From Candidatus Omnitrophota bacterium (GTDB lineage Bacteria > Omnitrophota > Gorgyraeia > Gygaellales > Profunditerraquicolaceae): a stretch of DNA of 21,412 nucleotides. The notes below the pieces were generated by a model. The model saw only the letters and a list, made by a program, of their open reading frames with translations. It did no database searches and was not told where the DNA came from. The translations under genes and the position numbers were made by a program. Positions 13,459 through 21,072 of this stretch are shown here, in pieces. Each line of letters begins with the position of its first letter. Positions within the stretch are counted from its first letter, which is position 1. The stretch is taken from positions 1 to 21,412 of the forward strand of contig JAQUAP010000012.1 of the NCBI GenBank assembly GCA_028687205.1, written 5' to 3'.

Positions 13459-15707
13459 GTTTTTATTGCTTTAACTCTTTTTAACGCGGTTAATTCCGTA
13501 ATGATATCGCCTGCCCAACGATAAACATTGTTTTCGGAAACAATCCTTCGCATGTTTTCCATGCGTTTTTTTCTTTCTTCAGGAGGCATCTCTACGGATA
13601 ATTTTATGGCATCCGCGAATTCCTCGATAGAGTAAGGGTTTACAGGGACAGAATCGGTCAACTCCCTGGCAGCGCCGGTAAAACGGCTCAAGATCAGTAC
13701 GCCATTAAAATCTGCCTTGGACGCCACGTACTCCTTGGCCACCAGGTTCATTCCATCATGAAGAGAACTGACGATACAGATATCGGCAAGCGCGTAATAA
13801 GGCCTTATCTCTTCGGGGGAGAAATGCCTTTTTAAATAAATAATCGGCCTCCAGTCGCCTTCCGAATACTTCCAGTTCTTTTTTTCCACCAGTTCATCTA
13901 TATCATTCATTAAATCATGGTAATGTTTGATATGCGTCCTGCTGGGCGCGGCCAACTGGATAAAAACAAATTTATTCTTATACTGGGGGTTTTTTCCAAT
14001 AAACCTGTCCACCGCGAGCATACGTTCTAATAAACCTTTTGTATAGTCAATCCTGTCAACGCCTATCGCTACAATCTTCCCCTCCAACTCATACTCCTTC
14101 TTAATTTTATCCATCTCCTTAGCTAAATCCGGATTTTGCCCGCTTTGGTCAAAATATCCATTAACGCTTATCGGAAACGGCCGGACAAAAGTTTCTTTTC
14201 CAAAGCGCACGACGCTGAATTTTTCGGTATCCACGCGCGACTCAAGGAGCTTATTTGCGGTCTCAAGGAAATTATTGCAGTGACCTTGTACATGAAAACC
14301 GATCAAATCGCACGAAAGCATCCCCTCCAGGATCTGATCCTGATACGGACAGGTTGAGAACACTTCCGGATTAGGCCAGGGGATATGCCAAAAAAGGGCT
14401 ATCCTCGTATCCGGGCGTTTATCCTTAATCATTTTGGCGAGTAATGTAAAATGGTAGTCCTGAATGAACACGAGTGGATTTTTTACCGGTAACTCCGCTA
14501 AAACACTATCCGCAAATTTCTGATTTACCTTTTTGTAAATCTGCCAATCAGATTCCCTGAATACCGGCCTGGTATGCGTCATATGGCACAAGGGCCACAA
14601 TCCTTCATTGGCAAAACCATAATAATATCCTTCTTCTTCCTCTTTGCTTAACCAGACTCTTTTAAGGATATAGCGGTTATCTCCCGGGGGCACGCCGAGC
14701 TTATCTTTTGAATTTACAAATTTCCTGTCCGCGTTACCGCTGCCATGGGCAATCCATGTGCCTCCGGATGAGCGCATGATCGGGTCTATCGCGGTAACTA
14801 CGCCGCTTGCCGGCCGGATGCACTTTGGCTGGCCCGTAATATCATCAATAACATGCATATACGGCTCCCGGTTAGATACGACAATAAGCGCGCTTTCTCC
14901 TAATCGCGCATTAATCAGGTCGCGCAACCTGGCTTCAGTCCAAAGCTCATCTTTCTGCATGCGTTCAGTCGCTTTTTCGCTGACGACTTTACGCGCCACC
15001 CTTAAACTTAAAGCTACCTGCTCAACTTCGCTAGCGAGCTTGCCCAACTCATCCTTCCCTTTAACTGAATACACTTGTTCGGTTTCACCTCTCTGGAAAT
15101 GTTGAAACCACTCCGTAAGTCTGAGAATAGGCAAGGTAAATATCTGTCTCTGTATCAAAAGCATGGTTAAAATTATAAGCACCAATAAAATAATCAGGGA
15201 TACGCTTAATTTTTTCCAAAGAATGGCCAGCGTTGTAAAAACATAAGATGTATCGTAGATAACCTCAACCATCCCCAATACGTTATTTTCATCATCCGTA
15301 ACGGGGATAATATAACTATATACGGAATATTCGTTAAAATTCTCCAGGCTGCCACGGGGAGCTTTTTTGGCCAGGATATCCTTAAGATAAGGCTTATCTT
15401 TATCCTTCCAACCGGAGAACTTTTGCGTAATCGCAAAGATATTGCCCTCCTTGTCATAAATGGCGCAACCCTGCAGCCGCTCTCTCTTCTGGAAACCTTC
15501 CACTAAACGGTTAGCTGACCTCAAATCATTATTAATAAGAATATACCTTGCTGAAACCTCCAGGCTCTCGTCAACAGTTCTAGCCTTTCTCTGTAGGTCC
15601 TCCATTAACCTATCTTCTGTAAAGCGTGCCTGCATTATTCCCGATATCGTAAACACTACGGCGACGATAATAAGGATAGGCAAAATGAATAACAGTAATC
15701 TTTTCAT
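13455..15707 (-). CDS. otsA: Membrane sensor/HAMP-fused trehalose-6-phosphate synthase
   Basis: GT20 enzyme making trehalose 6-phosphate from UDP- or ADP-glucose and glucose 6-phosphate, fused to a receptor-like membrane module. The 750-aa product has a membrane helix at about 4-26, an extracytoplasmic domain at 27-165 that reads like a small dCache/PAS-like sensor (CAIYDKEGNIFAIT, YSYIIPVTDDENNVLGMVEV), a second helix at 166-185, a HAMP linker at about 186-240, and the GT20 domain at 273-745. Catalytic residues line up with E. coli OtsA: R280 (VVSNREP), W318, D417 (QDYH), H441 (HIPWP), R552/K557 (DRIDYTKG) and D651/E659 (DGMNLVAKEY). Usual OtsA is about 470 aa without membrane parts. It overlaps mscS (ATGA) and otsB (ATGA). 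The NREPY segment also occurs in glucosylglycerol-phosphate synthases, the main alternative. Confidence 0.9.
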   Translation of the reverse strand: MKRLLLFILPILIIVAVVFTISGIMQARFTEDRLMEDLQRKARTVDESLEVSARYILINNDLRSANRLVEGFQKRERLQGCAIYDKEGNIFAITQKFSGWKDKDKPYLKDILAKKAPRGSLENFNEYSVYSYIIPVTDDENNVLGMVEVIYDTSYVFTTLAILWKKLSVSLIILLVLIILTMLLIQRQIFTLPILRLTEWFQHFQRGETEQVYSVKGKDELGKLASEVEQVALSLRVARKVVSEKATERMQKDELWTEARLRDLINARLGESALIVVSNREPYMHVIDDITGQPKCIRPASGVVTAIDPIMRSSGGTWIAHGSGNADRKFVNSKDKLGVPPGDNRYILKRVWLSKEEEEGYYYGFANEGLWPLCHMTHTRPVFRESDWQIYKKVNQKFADSVLAELPVKNPLVFIQDYHFTLLAKMIKDKRPDTRIALFWHIPWPNPEVFSTCPYQDQILEGMLSCDLIGFHVQGHCNNFLETANKLLESRVDTEKFSVVRFGKETFVRPFPISVNGYFDQSGQNPDLAKEMDKIKKEYELEGKIVAIGVDRIDYTKGLLERMLAVDRFIGKNPQYKNKFVFIQLAAPSRTHIKHYHDLMNDIDELVEKKNWKYSEGDWRPIIYLKRHFSPEEIRPYYALADICIVSSLHDGMNLVAKEYVASKADFNGVLILSRFTGAARELTDSVPVNPYSIEEFADAIKLSVEMPPEERKKRMENMRRIVSENNVYRWAGDIITELTALKRVKAIKT

Positions 15708-16735
15708 TTTTTATCTCCTTCAAGGCGTACCTTAGGCAGACATCCGGGGAAACGGGTTTGTAAAAATTCAAGGAGCTTTTCTCTTACTGCGCAGCGCAGG
15801 TCCCATAAGGCCGAAGAATCCATGGCGCTCATGAGTGCCCGCAATTCCACTGTTTTTTCAGTCATATTAGTAACCTGCAATACGTTGGCTTTCTTATCCC
15901 ATAAAGGGCTCTCGCTAAGAATGCGCGACAATTCATCGCGGATTGCCTTGACTGGAATGTTATAATCGGCGTAAATCAACACCGTTCCTAAAAGGTTTGC
16001 CCTAGTCCGAGTCCAGTTCTGAAACGGTTTTTCGAGAAAATAGGATATGGGGACTACCAAGCGCCGTAAGTCCCAGATACGCACTACGGCAAAAGTAAGA
16101 TTAATCTCTTCAATCCAGCCCCATTCATTTTCAACGATAACTACATCATCCAGTCTGATGGGCTGGGCAATGGCTATCTGAATTCCGGCAATAAGGTTCC
16201 CCAGCGCCTTCTGGGCAGCAAAACCTATAACTATACCGGCAATCCCCGCGGAAGCCAAGATGCTTACTCCTATATGCCCAGCTCCAGGAATACTAATCAG
16301 GACGAAAGAAATAGTTAATAAAACTATAACGGCGGTGACAATATTCGCGAGCATGCGCATCTGCGTGTGTATCCCCCGGGCACGCGCATTATCCCGGACA
16401 TGTATATCATAACGGCCTAGAATCGCATCCCTAAGGATATGAACGACCTTCATGGATAGCCAACTGGTTAAAGCGATAAAGACGGCATTGGCAAGATAGC
16501 CGGTTACCAGGCGTTCTTTTTCCGCCAGCCGTAAATAAGGTATAACGGTTAAAATACACAAAATGGGTATTAAGAAACGTAAAGGACGCTTGAGTGGCTC
16601 TAAGCTAACTTTAAAACTTTTTAAAGATATAACGCGCCCCCAGCGTCTGAGCAAAATCATAGTAATTAAATAAATCAACCAACCTGCGCTATAAGCGCAA
16701 ATTAATAACATTCCTGAAAATAAATAATTATCCAT
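15704..16735 (-). CDS. MscS-family mechanosensitive channel
   Basis: Small-conductance mechanosensitive channel that releases solutes on hypo-osmotic shock. The 343-aa product has about five membrane segments in the first 190 residues. The last is the Gly/Ala-rich pore helix (ILASAGIAGIVIGFAAQKAL), followed by the conserved NLIAGIQIAIAQPIRLDD junction and the cytoplasmic beta domain (GWIEEINLTFAVVRIWD, VPISYF). A C-terminal alpha/beta domain ends at residue 343. The start is supported by GAGGAG seven bases upstream. It is the first gene of the trehalose unit and lies behind leader RNA copy B. The otsA ATG overlaps its stop. Confidence 0.92.
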   Translation of the reverse strand: MDNYLFSGMLLICAYSAGWLIYLITMILLRRWGRVISLKSFKVSLEPLKRPLRFLIPILCILTVIPYLRLAEKERLVTGYLANAVFIALTSWLSMKVVHILRDAILGRYDIHVRDNARARGIHTQMRMLANIVTAVIVLLTISFVLISIPGAGHIGVSILASAGIAGIVIGFAAQKALGNLIAGIQIAIAQPIRLDDVVIVENEWGWIEEINLTFAVVRIWDLRRLVVPISYFLEKPFQNWTRTRANLLGTVLIYADYNIPVKAIRDELSRILSESPLWDKKANVLQVTNMTEKTVELRALMSAMDSSALWDLRCAVREKLLEFLQTRFPGCLPKVRLEGDKK

Positions 16736-16765
16736 GGTCAGCTCCTCTAATTAATGTGAATAATG

Positions 16766-16872
16766 CGGAAATAAAACGCCATCCTGCTTTAACGCAAGAT
16801 GGCGGCCCGACCATCGCAATGACTCCCTCTGGAGAGATCTAACTCTTTCCAGACCGCTTAATTAATTATTTA
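16766..16872 (-). promoter_or_regulatory. Structured leader RNA, copy B (candidate riboswitch)
   Basis: Second copy of the leader, upstream of mscS. It has a 5' hairpin at 16828-16853 (loop AUCUAA, with an internal bulge), a 12-base linker (7 in copy A), GAUGG (16811-16815) able to pair with CCAUC (16798-16802), and the terminator that competes for CCAUC. Bases 16773-16815 are identical to copy A. The 5' hairpin has a different sequence but keeps its stem, and both linkers begin with a purine-rich GG. The leader runs from about 16872 to the mscS ATG, roughly 137 nt. Confidence 0.7.
16769..16804 (-). terminator. Intrinsic terminator of leader copy B
   Basis: The same 11-bp hairpin as copy A, at 16777-16804 with a 6-base loop, followed on the minus strand by TTTTATTT. 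It lies about 40 bases upstream of the mscS start, so unrestrained termination would silence the whole mscS-treT unit. Confidence 0.85.
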
Positions 16873-16878
16873 GTTTTT

Positions 16879-16906
16879 ATTATACATCTTTCATAGGTTA
16901 TTGCAA
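16879..16906 (-). promoter_or_regulatory. sigma70-like promoter of the mscS-otsA-otsB-treT unit
   Basis: Minus-strand TTGCAA at 16901-16906, a 16-base spacer and a perfect TATAAT at 16879-16884. Transcription would begin near 16872, about 20 bases before the first leader hairpin. The gap between the ligase stop (16931) and mscS holds only this promoter and the leader. Confidence 0.75.
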
Positions 16907-16930
16907 CCGCTTCATTACTGGAGCGCAGTT

Positions 16931-18442
16931 TTAGATAGCACCTGCTCTAAGCAGCTCTTTGTCGATTTTTCCGGCGCGGTTCTTAGGAAGCGTACTGGTA
17001 AATTCAAAATAATGCGGGATTTTAAAATGCGCCAGGTGCTCGCGTAAAAAATAGCGCAGGTCTTCTTCGTTTAAATTTTTGCCTTCTTTTAAAACTACCC
17101 AGGCCTTGGGTACTTCACCCCTCAGCTTATCTGCTACCCCGACTACGGCTGCTTCCGCGACATCAGGGTGTTTATGGATAACTGACTCTATTTCCGGCTC
17201 AAAAACAATTTCCCCGGCGACCTTAATCATCTCTTTTCTCCTGCCTACGATGTACAGGTCTCCTTCGCTGTCAAATTTACCCAGGTCTCCTGTATGGAAC
17301 CAGCCGTCTTTTAACGTCTCCCGCGTTAAGGCCGCATCTTTATAATATCCGTCGGTAACCACCCAACTTTTTACGCAAATCTCGCCGATACCGCCGACCT
17401 TAACTTCTTGGGCATGCTCATCAAACAACTTTAGCTCTATCCACGGCGCAGGCCTGCCTACGCTTTCTAATTTTTTTGAGCCCATGGCTAAAACTACGCT
17501 CGGCGCGTTGGTCTCGGTCAAGCCCCAGCCGTTTAACAGGTGTGCTTTAGGGCAATACTGGTGGAACCTGCGCAGTGCATCGGGAGAGCTGGAAGCGCCA
17601 AAGGTAACTATCCAGCGCAAGCTAGATAAATCAAAGGTCTCAAATTCTTTCAGCTGCAGCAGCGCGTAATACATGGAGGGAACGATCCAAAAAAAGTTTA
17701 CCCGGTAATTCCGGACATGCTTTAAAAATTCCAGCGGTATAAAACGTTCCATCAAAACCATCCTTAAACCGAAAACGATGGTGTTCTGGATGTAAATAAG
17801 CCCTCCCAGGTGCGAAAAGGGCAGGGCGCATAAGGTGGTATCTTTTTCGCTTAAGTCGGCGTTGACAAAAAACTCCATGGATTTAGGGGGCGCGCTCAAT
17901 TGCAGGTAATTTATTAATACGCCTTTGGGCCTGCCGGTTGTCCCCGAGGTATAAAAAATAATCGCGTAATCTTTATCCTGCGCCGGCATTTTTATCCCTT
18001 CAGGCGGGTTTTTTGCGACGCATTCATCAAAAAACGGGGATCCTTCAACCTTATCCTGGCAGGTAATGATTTCTTTTAAGGCCGGGCATCTTTTTTTAAG
18101 CGTATCCAAAGAAAGATTGGCTTTGGGCTTGGCGATTAAGATTTTAGCCTCGGCATGCTCCAGGCAGGAGACTAATTCATCCTCGGTAAGCATAAAGTCT
18201 AAAGGCACGGCAGTCGCTGCGCTGCGCCAGATAGCCAGGTAACTGAAAATATACTCCGGCCAGCCGGGCAGATAGATCGCCACTTTATCGCCTTTGTTTA
18301 TGCCTAATTTTTTAAGGCTAGCGCTAAGGCGGGAGGAAACATCGTTAAGTTTAAAAAATGAAACGGTTTGTTCTCTGAAAATAACCGCGGGCTTATCCGG
18401 AGTAGCTTTTGCCCTTTTCTCTAATATCTCAATTATATCCAT
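16931..18442 (-). CDS. AMP-dependent synthetase / acyl-CoA ligase
   Basis: Adenylate-forming enzyme of the ANL superfamily, probably activating a fatty or other carboxylic acid to its CoA thioester; the substrate cannot be read from the sequence. The 503-aa product carries the P-loop YTSGTTGRPKG (164-174), the A5 motif LNGWGLTETN, the A7 motif WFHTGDLGKFD, the hinge GRRKEMIKVAGE and the C-terminal catalytic lysine in NRAGKIDKE (K492). All core motifs are intact. It starts 1 base after the stop of the putative HTH gene and ends the purU-asmA-HTH-ligase run. Long-chain fatty-acid CoA ligase is the best general label. Confidence 0.9.
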   Translation of the reverse strand: MDIIEILEKRAKATPDKPAVIFREQTVSFFKLNDVSSRLSASLKKLGINKGDKVAIYLPGWPEYIFSYLAIWRSAATAVPLDFMLTEDELVSCLEHAEAKILIAKPKANLSLDTLKKRCPALKEIITCQDKVEGSPFFDECVAKNPPEGIKMPAQDKDYAIIFYTSGTTGRPKGVLINYLQLSAPPKSMEFFVNADLSEKDTTLCALPFSHLGGLIYIQNTIVFGLRMVLMERFIPLEFLKHVRNYRVNFFWIVPSMYYALLQLKEFETFDLSSLRWIVTFGASSSPDALRRFHQYCPKAHLLNGWGLTETNAPSVVLAMGSKKLESVGRPAPWIELKLFDEHAQEVKVGGIGEICVKSWVVTDGYYKDAALTRETLKDGWFHTGDLGKFDSEGDLYIVGRRKEMIKVAGEIVFEPEIESVIHKHPDVAEAAVVGVADKLRGEVPKAWVVLKEGKNLNEEDLRYFLREHLAHFKIPHYFEFTSTLPKNRAGKIDKELLRAGAI

Positions 18443-18443
18443 T

Positions 18444-19091
18444 TTAGCTGATCTCTTCTTCTATCTTTTTGATTAACTCCTGGGCTTCCTTAATCAGCGG
18501 GGCAGGGAGAAGTTTGGAGATCTCCGCCTCCTGTTTTAAGGCTTTAAGGCTGCCGATAAATCTTTTTAAGGTGGCTAACCGCCTTTTCCTGTACGCCTCT
18601 TCGGGCTCAAGCTCTTCTCTTTGCCTGATCAGCGAGGTTAAATCACGCTTTAACTGCTGCACGTCTTTACCGTCTTCAAAGATATCTTTTTTGAGCCTGG
18701 CGTAATCTGCGGAATCCAGCGTCTTTTTATCTTTTGCCTTGCGCAGCAGATCCACCGCTTCATAGCCGGGGATTTTGGCGGCATTGGACGACTCCATATA
18801 ACCATCTTTTAAATATACGGGTTCCTCCTTTTCCAGAAAACAATATGAGCGCAGGAGTTTCATCGCGGTAGGTTTTTTTATCCCGATCTCCTTGGCAGTA
18901 TAGGTGTCGAAGGTAGTAAAGCCCCAGTCTTTATACAGCTTATCTTTCCATACGGAGTAGAGAGCGCATCCCAACTCTATCCAGGAGGTCTTAAAGTTTT
19001 TAGCGCTCTCCAGTACATGGTAACGCAGGGTCTTGACATCAAGGCCGGCCATCTTTTCTTCAATGTTCTGGAGGCTCTTGGGCTTGGGCAT
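18444..19091 (-). CDS. Putative helix-turn-helix protein, unknown function
   Basis: No family recognised with certainty. The 215-aa product is almost entirely helical and rich in Lys and Glu. Residues about 35-90 read like the small 'SLYxIxxxKLYxxxGFxTFxxYxxxxxGIxxxTAxxLL' module found at the N-terminus of many phage and plasmid regulators: ALYSVWKDKLYKDWGFTTFD followed by EIGIKKPTAMKLLRSY, the likely HTH. The second half (about 125-215) looks coiled-coil (VQQLKRDLTSLIRQREELEP, KEAQELIKKIEEE). It begins 5 bases after the AsmA-like stop and ends 1 base before the acyl-CoA ligase. DNA binding is inferred from the motif only. Confidence 0.6.
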   Translation of the reverse strand: MPKPKSLQNIEEKMAGLDVKTLRYHVLESAKNFKTSWIELGCALYSVWKDKLYKDWGFTTFDTYTAKEIGIKKPTAMKLLRSYCFLEKEEPVYLKDGYMESSNAAKIPGYEAVDLLRKAKDKKTLDSADYARLKKDIFEDGKDVQQLKRDLTSLIRQREELEPEEAYRKRRLATLKRFIGSLKALKQEAEISKLLPAPLIKEAQELIKKIEEEIS

Positions 19092-19096
19092 CTGGG

Positions 19097-20179
19097 TTAT
19101 TTTCCTTTGAAGATGTCTTCTAAGTTTTTACCGATCGCCTTGAACTGTTCGATATTATCGCTGACTTTTTTGATCAGTGTTTCCGGCGACTGGCTGGCAA
19201 GATTTTTAGCCGCGGCTTTTAAAATAACTTTTTTGAGCTCGGCGACGGTAATCGTGGGGTTATCCAGTTTAGTGCCAATCTTAAAATCCAGGATCAAGTT
19301 GCCGCGTTCATCGGTAAAGAAATCCAGTACGTTCTTGGCTAAATCAAGTTCGGGGAGCTCGGTTTCCTGCTGCGCTTCCTGGGCATAAACTAAATTCGAA
19401 AGCCTGAAGTTAGTCTGGATACCTAAATCATTATTCCGGGCCTCAAAAATACTATTAATATTAAGTTTAGCTGAAAGGAGTTTCTTATTGGAGATAAAAT
19501 TACCGTAATAGGGGGAGAAATAAGTAAGGTCCAGGTCTTTTATGCTCAAAACCCCCTCCATATCCTTAGGGCCAAAATCAATCCAGCCGGAAAACTTCAG
19601 GCTCCCCAGTTTTTGGTCCTCGGGATTCAGGAAATCTAAAGCGACGTTGAAATTCGTCTTAAGCGAAGCAGGGGGGAGCATGACTTTGGAGATATGTGCG
19701 TTTATCCTTCCCAGGATAATCTTATAGCCGTCAGGGCTTATCTTTCTGTCTGTGTAGATAAACAGGGCATTTTTGATGATCAGGCTGGTGACATAAAGCG
19801 GCGGCTGCTTCTGCTGGCTTTTTTTCTTCTCTAAGTTAGGCAGGTTCAGGCTGGAGTCGCTGGACTGTTCGAGTTTAATCACCGGATTGATCAGGCTTAT
19901 ATTGCTCAGGACGACCTTTCCGGCTAAAAGGCTGAATATGCTCGGGGAAACCGCTACCTGGTCGGCTTTGAACAAATCGCCGATAGCCAGCTTGTTTAAG
20001 CTTATGGAAAAAGGCAGGCCTATGCTTATACTGCCCAGGGTAGTAGGGAGTTTTAAATTCTTCTCTATCTGTTTAACCAGGATGGGCTTGGCGAACAGGG
20101 CAACGGCGATATTGGCGAGAATAAAAATAGTAAAAAATATAATGACAAACCACAATAGAATCTTATTTACCCTCTTCAT
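19097..20179 (-). CDS. AsmA/DUF748-like envelope protein
   Basis: AsmA-like protein, a family implicated in envelope lipid transport between inner and outer membranes. I chose the start at 20179 (360 aa) because AAGGAGG lies 8 bases upstream and the protein then begins MKRVNKILLWFVIIFF, a clean signal anchor (about 6-30). An in-frame ATG 17 codons earlier lies beyond that ribosome site. The next residues (KPILVKQIEKNLKLPTTLGSISIGLPFSISLNKLAIGD) follow the AsmA N-terminal pattern of a membrane helix leading into beta-rich repeats. The rest is beta-rich with a charged helical C-terminus ending in FKAIGKNLEDIFKGK. It follows purU by 13 bases. Confidence 0.72.
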   Translation of the reverse strand: MKRVNKILLWFVIIFFTIFILANIAVALFAKPILVKQIEKNLKLPTTLGSISIGLPFSISLNKLAIGDLFKADQVAVSPSIFSLLAGKVVLSNISLINPVIKLEQSSDSSLNLPNLEKKKSQQKQPPLYVTSLIIKNALFIYTDRKISPDGYKIILGRINAHISKVMLPPASLKTNFNVALDFLNPEDQKLGSLKFSGWIDFGPKDMEGVLSIKDLDLTYFSPYYGNFISNKKLLSAKLNINSIFEARNNDLGIQTNFRLSNLVYAQEAQQETELPELDLAKNVLDFFTDERGNLILDFKIGTKLDNPTITVAELKKVILKAAAKNLASQSPETLIKKVSDNIEQFKAIGKNLEDIFKGK

Positions 20180-20192
20180 CCTGCGTTCCTCC

Positions 20193-21035
20193 TTAAAAAA
20201 CGATGGTCTTATCAGCGTGCTTGATGACACGGTAGTCTATATACGCGCGCAGGGCATCGGTCAGCGCCCTTTTCTCCAGGTTCCTGCCTTTACGCACCAG
20301 CTCCTCCAGGCCGTCCTTATGCGAGACATATTCTACTGCCTGGGTAATGATCGGCCCGCTATCCAGCTTTTCCGTCACGAAATGGCTGGTCGCCCCGATT
20401 ACCTTTACGCCGCTGGAGAGCGCCTGCTTATACGGATTGCTCCCTTTAAACGAGGGCAGGAACCCGTGATGGATATTGATGATATCTTTTCCGTACGCGT
20501 TGAGGAATTTTTTAGAGAGGACGAGCATATAGCGGCTAAGCACCAGAAAATCGGTATTTTCGGCGATAATCTTTAATAATGCATTTTCCCGGCGGTTATT
20601 TTTGGTGGCCGGGACAAAATAAAAGGGGATTTTATGCTGTTTTACAAACTCCCGGTGGCCTTTAAAATTACTGACCACAAAAGGTATCTTTACATTCAGT
20701 TCACCCTCGCTCCATAGATACAATATCTCCGCCAGGCAATGCCCGGGCCTGGAAACGCAGACGCCCATGCGCAGCGGCTTATGCTTATCATAGAGCGAAA
20801 ACTGCGCGCCCAGGTTCGCGGCAAGCAGGCGTAAGCCCTTTTCTAAGGCAACTTTAGCAATGGAAGCGGAGTTAATGACAAACTCTAACCGGATAAAAAA
20901 ATACCCGCCCTGCGGGTTAGTAGAATACTGGTCAGCGGTAATAATGTTTGCGCCCGCCTTAAAAATAAAATCCGCTAATTTGGCTATAATTCCCTTTTGA
21001 TCCCGGCATTGAAATAAAAGTATATAGGTATTCAT
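20193..21035 (-). CDS. purU: Formyltetrahydrofolate deformylase
   Basis: Hydrolyses 10-formyl-tetrahydrofolate to formate and tetrahydrofolate, balancing one-carbon pools and feeding formate to purine synthesis. The 280-aa product has an N-terminal ACT domain (about 1-85; ILLFQCRDQKGIIAKLADFI) and a formyltransferase-fold domain (87-262). Catalytic motifs are NIHHGFLPSFKG with N177 and H179, GATSHFV, and LDSGPII with D215. Length equals the family norm. It has a promoter whose -10 box ends 9 bases before the ATG and no Shine-Dalgarno sequence, so its mRNA is probably nearly leaderless. Confidence 0.95.
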   Translation of the reverse strand: MNTYILLFQCRDQKGIIAKLADFIFKAGANIITADQYSTNPQGGYFFIRLEFVINSASIAKVALEKGLRLLAANLGAQFSLYDKHKPLRMGVCVSRPGHCLAEILYLWSEGELNVKIPFVVSNFKGHREFVKQHKIPFYFVPATKNNRRENALLKIIAENTDFLVLSRYMLVLSKKFLNAYGKDIINIHHGFLPSFKGSNPYKQALSSGVKVIGATSHFVTEKLDSGPIITQAVEYVSHKDGLEELVRKGRNLEKRALTDALRAYIDYRVIKHADKTIVF

Positions 21036-21044
21036 GATGATTAT

Positions 21045-21072
21045 ATTATACCACGATTAAAGCGTATTCCAA
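21045..21072 (-). promoter_or_regulatory. sigma70-like promoter of purU
   Basis: Minus-strand TATAAT at 21045-21050 preceded by TGG (extended -10), with a weak TTGGAA -35 at 21067-21072 and a 16-base spacer. It overlaps the 3' end of the upstream DUF362-like gene. Nine bases separate the -10 box from the purU ATG. Confidence 0.65.

Noticed and set aside
10676..16815. The 43-base identity between 10676-10718 and 16773-16815 as a simple dispersed repeat or MITE
   Set aside because: Each copy is placed just after a promoter and before a ribosome site, in the same orientation, with a compensating 5' hairpin of different sequence. No target duplication or terminal inverted repeat is seen. A regulatory leader fits better.
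19887..20576. Plus-strand open frame of 229 codons
   Set aside because: It lies opposite purU and the AsmA-like gene, both with clear family motifs. No ribosome site or protein family is visible, so it is an antisense shadow.
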